64,000 nucleotides of DNA. Origin: JACPJP01 sp964650285 (lineage in GTDB: Archaea; Nanobdellota; Nanobdellia; Woesearchaeales; GW2011-AR4). Numbering within the stretch: position 1 is the first letter of the stretch; every line of letters starts with the position of its first letter. Position numbers and translations under genes: made by a program. The notes below the pieces were generated by a model, which saw nothing but the letters and a program-made list of their open reading frames with translations, was not told the origin of the DNA and made no database searches. Location: NCBI GenBank assembly GCA_964650285.1, contig CAZYSP010000006.1, positions 1-64,000 of the forward strand, given 5' to 3'. Shown here one piece after another: positions 58,000 to 64,000 of this stretch.

Positions 58000-60900
58000 T
58001 TAAACATCCAGATTAGAAACCTCTTTTGCATGCTGTTGTATGAAATCTCTTCTTGGCTCTACCTGATCGCCCATAAGGATTGTGAATATTTTATCTGCTT
58101 CAACTGCATCTTCTAAGCTTACCTGCAGTAAAGTCCTATGTTCTGGATCCATAGTTGTTTCCCATAATTGCTGCGGATTCATCTCACCTAAACCTTTATA
58201 TCTTTGCACAGATACTTTATCTCTACCAATTTCCTTAAATAGCTGCTCCAGTTTTTCATCAGAGTACGCATAATGCACTTTTTTGTTCTTTGTAACCTTA
58301 TACAATGGTGGTTGTGCTATATAAACATTGCCTGCAGTAATCAGAGGATTCATATACCTATGAAAGAAAGTCAGCAATAATGTCCTTATATGAGCACCAT
58401 CTACATCAGCATCAGTCATAATTATTACCTTATGATACCTTAGTTTATTAATATCTAATTCTTCAGATATCCCTGCCCCAAAAGCAGTTATCATTGTTGT
58501 TATTTCCTCGTTCTGAAAAATTTTATTTAATCTTGCCTTTTCAACATTAAGGATTTTTCCTCTTAATGGTAAGATAGCCTGAAAATTACGATTTCTGCCT
58601 TGTTTTGCTGAATTATGCACAAATACGCCTGATGCAAGTGCAAAATTATGAGTCCCTTCAACTTCTAAATCATAAACATCTATTTTCTTATCAAGCTTTA
58701 TTATTTTCTTTATTTTATGATTGTAATTCTCAACTGCTTCCAACATAGAAGTTTCATCATGATTAAAAAATCTTTCAATAAGAGTTTCTTTTTTGAGTAG
58801 ATTTTTATTTCCAGATTTTACTCTTTCTTTGTCATAATCTTTTAAATTTCCTTTAGTATCTACTAAAGATTTCATAAACTTAATTGTATTTTTAAAATAG
58901 GTGTTATTATAAGCTTTTTTTCTCTTTAATCTAAATTCTTCTGTCCACTGTTGTTTAGTTTTTCCACTTCTCCATTGTTTAAGTTTTTCATCTTCCCACT
59001 GTTTCTTTGCTATTTCGGAAAGTAAATTCTTTGTATTAGGATTTTTCTCAAAGAATTCCTTTGTACGTAAAGCTTGTCTTTTTCTATTTTCAGCAGAAGA
59101 CCAATATTCTTTTTGAGCTTTATTTAAACGTTCTAATGTTTTTTTTCTATAATCTGGATTTGAATTATAAAATTCTAAAAATTTTTTTACCATATACTTT
59201 TTGTATTCTTTATTTTCCCATTGAGCTTTTGCACGTTTTCTCAGTTCATCTCGCATTAACAACATTTTTTGCCTTATTTTTTCTCGGTATTCTGGAGTTT
59301 GTCGTATTTTTCTAAGTTTCTCTAAAACATCTTTTCTCATTAGGTTTTTTTCCACGAACATAGAATGAAAAGCTATGTGTTCTTCTCTTGAAAACCTACA
59401 AATGTTAGTTGGATTATTATTGAGTTTGTTGAAATCCTTATGATGTTTGTGAGGACCATCAAGTTCGCTGTAAATACCATGTCTGATATTGTAACTGTCC
59501 GCTAAAATATGGGTAAAAATCCAACGATTATCTTTTGTATCAAAAACAAGTTCATAATCTTTAATTGTAATTCGTTTTCCTATGCGAGAAAGCTGACGTT
59601 TTAAGGGCATTAATGACTCATATGTATTAAGTTCTGATGCAGATTTGTAAGTTCCATCTCTCAGCATAAATAAATGATCCGGAGTGCAGACTATCTCCTC
59701 ACCATTGTCTAACATAATTTTGATTACTGCTACATTTCTTTTTGTTTTTCTTGGATGCAATATTTTTTGAATACCTATTCTACCGTCATCTAAAATAGTA
59801 TAACAAAAATGTTCTTTTCCTGCATTATGTTCCTTGACTAATTCAATGAAAGATAAATTTCTTCCATCAGCTAGTGCAACTTTTGTGTCACTTGAAAAAC
59901 AACCACCTGCACTATCACCCTCCACAATATAAAGCTCACATTTTGCAGGATCCCTTTCTGAGCAATCAGCAAGTTTTCCAGGTAAAGAATGATGATTTAA
60001 TGCGCCTTTTCTTCTTGTTAATTCGCGGGCTTTTGCAGCTGCTTCCCTTGCCTTAGCTGAATTTACGCATTTTTCCACAATCAGCTTAGCTACACTGGGA
60101 TTTTCCTCCAGAAATGTTCCCAAATTTTCATTAACCAGGCTTTCAACAATACCTTTTACATCAGAATTGCCAAGCTTTGTTTTTGTTTGCCCCTCAAATT
60201 GTGGTTCCTGCAATTGGACAGAAATAACCACGCTTAAACCTTCTCTCACATCATCACTAGACAGCTTTGCATCATTAATCTTTAATTTTTCCGCATAGCT
60301 GTTCATTGTTCTCGTCAAAGATGTTTTAAACCCTATTAAATGCGAGCCTCCTTCCTGGGTGTTTATGTTGTTAGCAAATGTAAAGATATTTTCCTGGTAG
60401 CCCATATTGTACTGCATGGCAACTTCTACTTTAACCATGTTTTTTTCCTTTTCAAAATATATTACCTTATGTATCGGATTCTTGTTTTTATTGAGAAATT
60501 CAACAAAAGATATTATGCCGCCATCATATTTGAATTCCTGCTTTTTACCTGTTCTCTCATCAAATAATGTAACATGGATCCCTTTATTTAAGAAAGCAAG
60601 CTCCCTTAATCTGCTGGATAAGGTATCAAAATGGAATTCTGTTTCTGAAAATATTCCATTATCAGGCAAAAAGGTTATCTTTGTTCCACGGTCGTTACAT
60701 TCTCCCATAATTTTAAGCTCTGTTAATGGGTTTCCTCTTGCGTATTTTTGCTGGTATATTTTTCCATCTCTCTTTACTTCCACAATTAATTCTTTAGATA
60801 AGGCGTTTGTTACAGAAATGCCAACACCATGCAATCCTCCAGAAACCTTATATGTTTTTTTGTCAAATTTTCCACCTGCATGCAGCTTAGTCATTACAAT

Positions 60901-61182
60901 TTCAACTGCTGATTTATTATATTTTGGATGTATACCAACAGGAATGCCTCTCCCATTGTCTATGACTGTTACAGAATTATTCTTATGCACTATTACAACA
61001 ATCTTGTTGCAAAACCCAGCCATAGCCTCATCTATGCTGTTATCCACAGCCTCAAAAACTAAATGATGCAATCCTCTTAGAGATGTATCCCCTACATACA
61101 TGCTTGGACGTTTTTGTACTGCACTTAATCCAGTAAGAACCTGAATGTCTTTTGCTCCATAATCATCTTTACTAGCTTCCAT
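58000..61182 (-). CDS. gyrB: DNA gyrase subunit B interrupted by an intein
   Basis: Exteins total 630 residues, normal for GyrB. The GHKL ATPase has FEAVDNSIDEA near residue 39, DNGRGIP near 76 and GGLHGVGISV near 114. The TOPRIM domain has EGDSAGG (acid ligand) before the intein and TDADVDGAHIRT after it. GyrB with GyrA introduces negative supercoils; it is a bacterial enzyme found in some archaea. gyrA is not in the window. The promoter is likely TTTATATAT near 61270-61280 on the minus strand, with a leader of about 65 nt. Confidence 0.95.
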   Translation of the reverse strand: MEASKDDYGAKDIQVLTGLSAVQKRPSMYVGDTSLRGLHHLVFEAVDNSIDEAMAGFCNKIVVIVHKNNSVTVIDNGRGIPVGIHPKYNKSAVEIVMTKLHAGGKFDKKTYKVSGGLHGVGISVTNALSKELIVEVKRDGKIYQQKYARGNPLTELKIMGECNDRGTKITFLPDNGIFSETEFHFDTLSSRLRELAFLNKGIHVTLFDERTGKKQEFKYDGGIISFVEFLNKNKNPIHKVIYFEKEKNMVKVEVAMQYNMGYQENIFTFANNINTQEGGSHLIGFKTSLTRTMNSYAEKLKINDAKLSSDDVREGLSVVISVQLQEPQFEGQTKTKLGNSDVKGIVESLVNENLGTFLEENPSVAKLIVEKCVNSAKAREAAAKARELTRRKGALNHHSLPGKLADCSERDPAKCELYIVEGDSAGGCFSSDTKVALADGRNLSFIELVKEHNAGKEHFCYTILDDGRIGIQKILHPRKTKRNVAVIKIMLDNGEEIVCTPDHLFMLRDGTYKSASELNTYESLMPLKRQLSRIGKRITIKDYELVFDTKDNRWIFTHILADSYNIRHGIYSELDGPHKHHKDFNKLNNNPTNICRFSREEHIAFHSMFVEKNLMRKDVLEKLRKIRQTPEYREKIRQKMLLMRDELRKRAKAQWENKEYKKYMVKKFLEFYNSNPDYRKKTLERLNKAQKEYWSSAENRKRQALRTKEFFEKNPNTKNLLSEIAKKQWEDEKLKQWRSGKTKQQWTEEFRLKRKKAYNNTYFKNTIKFMKSLVDTKGNLKDYDKERVKSGNKNLLKKETLIERFFNHDETSMLEAVENYNHKIKKIIKLDKKIDVYDLEVEGTHNFALASGVFVHNSAKQGRNRNFQAILPLRGKILNVEKARLNKIFQNEEITTMITAFGAGISEELDINKLRYHKVIIMTDADVDGAHIRTLLLTFFHRYMNPLITAGNVYIAQPPLYKVTKNKKVHYAYSDEKLEQLFKEIGRDKVSVQRYKGLGEMNPQQLWETTMDPEHRTLLQVSLEDAVEADKIFTILMGDQVEPRRDFIQQHAKEVSNLDV
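58612..59901 (-). mobile_element. GyrB intein with HNH-type homing endonuclease
   Basis: The 430-residue intein begins with Cys (after GDSAGG) and ends with VFVHN before Ser+1, all splice residues in place. Block A is CFSSDTKVALADGR, block B includes CTPDHLFMLRDG, and the C-terminal blocks are KIDVYDLEVEGTHNFALASG. Between them is an HNH-like nuclease with HKHHKDFNKLNNNPTN and several helical DNA-binding repeats. As I recall it, the splicing domain closely resembles the cyanobacterial GyrB intein at the same site. Confidence 0.9.
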
Positions 61183-61419
61183 TTTGTTCTGGTTTTTTGA
61201 CTAAATTTTGGTTATTTTAAATGATAATTTCATTATAGATTTAGACCCTCAACGAGGTAAATATAATAGTAGAGCATATATAAATCTTTCGCTCAATTTT
61301 ACCGTCGAGAAAATGTATTTTATTGTTACTTTTATACTATTTTATTTCAATATTGAAAATAAATATAAAAATTAATTGTTTTCTGAACCTTTTTAAACAT
61401 CAAGATTTCACATATCCTT
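61183..61419. promoter_or_regulatory. Divergent promoter region of gyrB and archease
   Basis: TTTTTAAAC (61390-61398) lies about 26 bp before the archease ATG at 61420. ATATATAAATC (61276-61286) is the likely gyrB TATA on the other strand. Otherwise the region is AT-rich without a gene. Confidence 0.5.
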
Positions 61420-61842
61420 ATGGAGAAATACAAATTTTTAGAACACACTGCAGATGCCAAATTCCAGGCTTATGGAAAGAGCATGGAAGAAGCCTTTAGT
61501 AATGCAGCTTTAGCCATGTTTTCGATAATTACAGATACAAAAAAAATCAATAAAAAAATAAAGAAAGGAATCAAAGCAGAAGGCACAGACTTAAAATCAT
61601 TGTTGTACAATTTTCTGGAAGAATTTTTATTTTTATTAGATTCCAATAATTTTTTATTAAATTCGATTAAAAACATAAAAATAAAAAAAATAAATAATGC
61701 ATATAAGCTAGAAGCTACTGCAATTGGAGACAAAGCAGAAAATTATGAAACAAGTGGCGATATAAAAGCAGTCACATACAATGAAATGGAAGTAAAAGAA
61801 AAAAAGGATAATGTAATGGTGCAGGTTGTGCTGGATTTGTGA
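61420..61842 (+). CDS. Archease
   Basis: The 140-residue protein has the signature LEHTADAKFQAYGKS (residues 7-21) with the conserved metal-binding Asp, LLYNFLEEFLFLLD near 61, and the C-terminal KAVTYNEMEV. Archease helps the RtcB ligase turn over by promoting guanylation; RtcB joins tRNA exons after intron removal, which fits the intron-bearing tRNA-Gln 5 kb away. Leaderless by its TATA box. No rtcB is in the window. Confidence 0.94.
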   Translation: MEKYKFLEHTADAKFQAYGKSMEEAFSNAALAMFSIITDTKKINKKIKKGIKAEGTDLKSLLYNFLEEFLFLLDSNNFLLNSIKNIKIKKINNAYKLEATAIGDKAENYETSGDIKAVTYNEMEVKEKKDNVMVQVVLDL

Positions 61843-61851
61843 TTTAGTATA

Positions 61852-62802
61852 TTAAATACTTATGTTTGGTGTTAGTAATTGTGGTTTATTTTCTGCCTCA
61901 TATCTATTAACTATGCTCTCTACAAACTGTTTTATTCGAATAGAATTACTAGGAATTGAAGGATTATAACCTGGAGTAGGATTATTTTCAATTATCATAG
62001 GCCCATTTCTTGTAAAAGTCATATCGACTACATTAAATGAGGCTCCTATGGATTCTGTAGCTTTGATTGCTAATTCTACTTCTTTCTGATCAGGCACATA
62101 CTCAACTAACTGAGAACCATTTGAAATACTTGCTATCCATGGCGATTCTCCATTCATTGCTAATAATGTTCTGCCATCCGCATAAACTAATTCCTTGCCA
62201 TCAATGGCAATCCTATAATCATGGTCCTTGGTAGGTTGAATAAAAGGTTGCAGTACAAAACCAGCAGCATAATTTTTTGAGTAATTCTCTGAAAAAACAG
62301 TATCAAGAACCTTCAAGAGATTTTCATAATTTTCGATTCTAGATAAATCTTTCCCCCTACCACCTATGTCTCTTTTCATAATAATAGGAAAACCATATTT
62401 TTCAATAAAGGAATCAACATTGTCTCTTTCGTTTTCATTAAATGCATTGATATATATTGTGTCTGGAGTTGAAATATTGTTTTGTTTCATTCTTTGAGCA
62501 GAAAGATTCTTACTATAATCAAATATGGTTGCCTCAACAGAATTCAAGCAGGGAATACCTTTTTCCTCTATTTTTACAAGTAAATCCAAGGTCCTCATGT
62601 TATCTAAATAATTTCTATTGGCAACTGAGGCATAAACTCTATTTAAAACAAGGTCAACACGTTCTTTTGGAGGTCCAATAATATCCTCTATTGTATTTTT
62701 TCTTATATCAAAGAGTTTAGAATCTATACCTCTACCCCGAAATAGTCTGTTTAACTCCTTTTCACTCCATTCTAAGTCTTGATGTATTATGGCTAATTTC
62801 AT
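61852..62802 (-). CDS. ATP-grasp ligase, RimK/LysX-like
   Basis: The 316-residue protein has an N-terminal pre-ATP-grasp domain, then the ATP-grasp fold with MKRDIGGRGKDL near residue 140 (ATP-binding Lys and Gly loop), a DHDYRIAIDGKEL segment near 190, and Mg ligands in MIIENNPTPGYNP near 270. Such enzymes join carboxylates to amines. Its start overlaps the racemase stop by 4 nt, so the two are coupled. A ligase using the racemase product (perhaps D-aspartate) is the simplest idea. The acceptor is unknown. Confidence 0.85.
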   Translation of the reverse strand: MKLAIIHQDLEWSEKELNRLFRGRGIDSKLFDIRKNTIEDIIGPPKERVDLVLNRVYASVANRNYLDNMRTLDLLVKIEEKGIPCLNSVEATIFDYSKNLSAQRMKQNNISTPDTIYINAFNENERDNVDSFIEKYGFPIIMKRDIGGRGKDLSRIENYENLLKVLDTVFSENYSKNYAAGFVLQPFIQPTKDHDYRIAIDGKELVYADGRTLLAMNGESPWIASISNGSQLVEYVPDQKEVELAIKATESIGASFNVVDMTFTRNGPMIIENNPTPGYNPSIPSNSIRIKQFVESIVNRYEAENKPQLLTPNISI

Positions 62803-63557
62803 ATTCGTTCTTCTTTTTCTTCTATCAAAATTGTTTTACTATTATCAACTGATTTAGCTAATGTAACAGCTTTCTCAGCAAGAATCGGAGTAGGATCTAT
62901 TAAAACACAATCAACATATTTTTGTTTTAGGGCTAAGGGTATTTCAGTACAACCCATCATTATTAGTTCGGCTCCTCTCTCTTTCAATAAAAGAGCAGCT
63001 TTTAATAATAGTTTTCTAGATGTTTTTTTGTATCCTGCTTTAATTCCTTCAGAATCATATATTGCACCCATCACTAATGTTTCTTGTTCAGAGTTCTCTG
63101 GAGCGATTACTTCTATACCTTCTTGATTAAAAGCCCTATGATATATCTTTGTCTTTACTGTGCCAGAAGTTGCCAGGAGTCCAACTTTCTTTACATCAGG
63201 ATATTTATTTTTTACAAATGCAAGAGTTTCTTCAATCATGCTAATCACAGGTATATTAACAGAGGCTCGAACTTCTTTAATGAAGAAATGAGACGTGTTA
63301 CATGGAATTATAATAAAATCTACACCAGAATACTCTAATTTTTTTGCTGTTGCAAGTAATTCTGGTAAGGGGCTTTCTCCCCCATATAGAATTCCTTTAG
63401 TTCTATCTGGTATTTGGGGATTGCTGTAAATGATAACTGGAATATGTTCTTGATCCTTTGTTACAGGGGTAGAACTAATAATTTCCCGGTACATATTACT
63501 GGTTGCTTCGGGACCCATGCCGCCTAAAATTCCTATAACCCCATATTTATTGTTCAT
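62799..63557 (-). CDS. Aspartate/glutamate racemase family protein
   Basis: The 252-residue protein has GILGGMGPEAT at residues 8-18, the first catalytic Cys in IIPCNTSHFF near 83, and the second in MMGCTEIPL near 195; both Cys are kept, so it should racemise. The GGMGPEAT start fits aspartate racemase more than glutamate racemase. It is the first gene of a pair with the ATP-grasp enzyme and diverges from an Lrp-like regulator. Confidence 0.9.
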   Translation of the reverse strand: MNNKYGVIGILGGMGPEATSNMYREIISSTPVTKDQEHIPVIIYSNPQIPDRTKGILYGGESPLPELLATAKKLEYSGVDFIIIPCNTSHFFIKEVRASVNIPVISMIEETLAFVKNKYPDVKKVGLLATSGTVKTKIYHRAFNQEGIEVIAPENSEQETLVMGAIYDSEGIKAGYKKTSRKLLLKAALLLKERGAELIMMGCTEIPLALKQKYVDCVLIDPTPILAEKAVTLAKSVDNSKTILIEEKEERI

Positions 63558-63719
63558 TCTAATTACATATCCTATAAACTCTAATTTTGTGAATTATTAG
63601 CATACTATCTCTATATATGCCTAAGAGGTAATATTTATAATAATATCTAGGTATTTCTCTTGTGAAATAGTAATATTTTTATATAATAAGTAATATTTAA
63701 CAAAATATAAGTCATAAAA
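63558..63719. promoter_or_regulatory. Divergent promoter region, racemase and Lrp-like gene
   Basis: GTAATATT occurs three times on the plus strand (63628-63635, 63670-63677, 63690-63697), and AAGAG/CTCTT arms enclose about 30 bp between 63623 and 63661. TTTTTATATAATAAG (about 63676-63690) may be the regulator TATA. These could be Lrp-type binding sites. Confidence 0.35.
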
Positions 63720-64000
63720 ATGCTAAGAAAAGTAGAAAGGTCTGTTTTGAGCAAACTAGAGGTAAATTCAAGACAGCCTTTATCGAAAATTGGAAAGAAA
63801 ATAGGAAGAAGCCAGCAACAGATTAGTTATACTGTAAATTCATTAATTGAAAAAGGATTCATTCAGAATTTTGAAACTATAATAGATTACTCAAAATTCA
63901 ATATTATCAATTTTCGTGTCTTCTTTAAGTTAAGTTATGTCAGCGAAAAAAAATTTGATGAACTATTGAGTTACCTCATCTCAGATACTCGTACCTCTTA
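63720..64000 (+). CDS. Lrp/AsnC-family transcription regulator (cut by right edge)
   Basis: Only the first 93 residues are present, open to the right edge. Residues 1-50 form the winged helix-turn-helix (KLEVNSRQPLSKIGKKIGRS then QQQISYTVNSLIEKG, the recognition helix), followed by the start of the RAM/AsnC effector domain (FRVFFKLSY). Such proteins bind amino acids and control amino-acid genes. The divergent racemase and ATP-grasp genes are probable targets. Confidence 0.85.
   Translation, partial: MLRKVERSVLSKLEVNSRQPLSKIGKKIGRSQQQISYTVNSLIEKGFIQNFETIIDYSKFNIINFRVFFKLSYVSEKKFDELLSYLISDTRTS

Overview
The window reads as an AT-rich archaeal genome segment, most likely from the DPANN superphylum (Woesearchaeota/Pacearchaeota-like). 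The information-processing core is archaeal: aIF2-gamma beside S6e, S3Ae, SRP54, translin, archease, Bud32, ATCase regulatory subunit PyrI, and BHB-type introns in a tRNA. Many genes have a TATA box (TTTATAAA or TTTAAATA) centred about 26-28 bp before the start codon, so leaderless mRNAs are common. Downstream cistrons usually carry GGTG/GGAGG ribosome sites. Several other genes are of bacterial type: ThrRS, AspRS with a GAD insert, GyrB with an intein, a cold-shock protein, pyruvate dehydrogenase E1/E2, FabI and much of the MEP isoprenoid pathway.

Layout. 0-10.8 kb: end of a membrane protein, CorA, then a long minus-strand operon (AbrB, two BatA/vWA membrane proteins, coiled-coil anchor, membrane protein, a DUF2080 insertion, a UBA-like protein, MoxR, DUF58). 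11-18.7 kb: ThrRS, SIMPL lipoprotein, SRP54, aIF2-gamma, S6e and small proteins. 18.7-27.6 kb: RdgB, Csp, AspRS, translin, a set of three related membrane proteins facing two coiled-coil proteins, and two unknown genes. 27.8-34.4 kb: pyrimidine synthesis, pyrB-[mscS]-pyrI-pyrD-pyrK-pyrC-pyrE-pyrF, which makes UMP from carbamoyl phosphate; carAB is not here. 34.4-36.9 kb: a membrane protein with an in-frame TAG, a LOG-family protein, tRNA-Ala, a HemK-kinase fusion and an alkyltransferase domain. 36.9-40.4 kb: pdhABC, with a 100-N assembly gap inside pdhC. 40.4-46.9 kb: thioredoxin-like protein, FabI, CuA-type cupredoxin, then ispE, ispDF, dxr and ispG. 47-53.3 kb: MBL hydrolase, DUF1015, an Era-like GTPase/DUF2073/Zn-ribbon operon resembling the archaeal vesicle genes arvABC, YchF and tRNA-Thr. 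53.4-64 kb: PEBP lipoprotein, HisRS, HAD, Bud32, a tRNA-Gln interrupted by three introns, S3Ae, SemiSWEET, intein-bearing GyrB, archease, ATP-grasp plus aspartate racemase, and a divergent Lrp regulator cut by the right edge.

The most unusual signal is a family of short two-hairpin elements. Their stems differ in sequence but share an architecture: hairpin 1, a linker close to GGATGCC, then hairpin 2 on a closing helix interrupted by a small asymmetric bulge. They occur between genes, inside a small ORF upstream of csp, in the fabI leader, and in frame inside pyrC and bud32. The closing helix is compensated between copies (ATGC/GCAT, ACAC/GTGT, GATGC/GCGTC, GGTGC/GCACC, GATAC/GTATC), which points to selection or copying at the level of structure.
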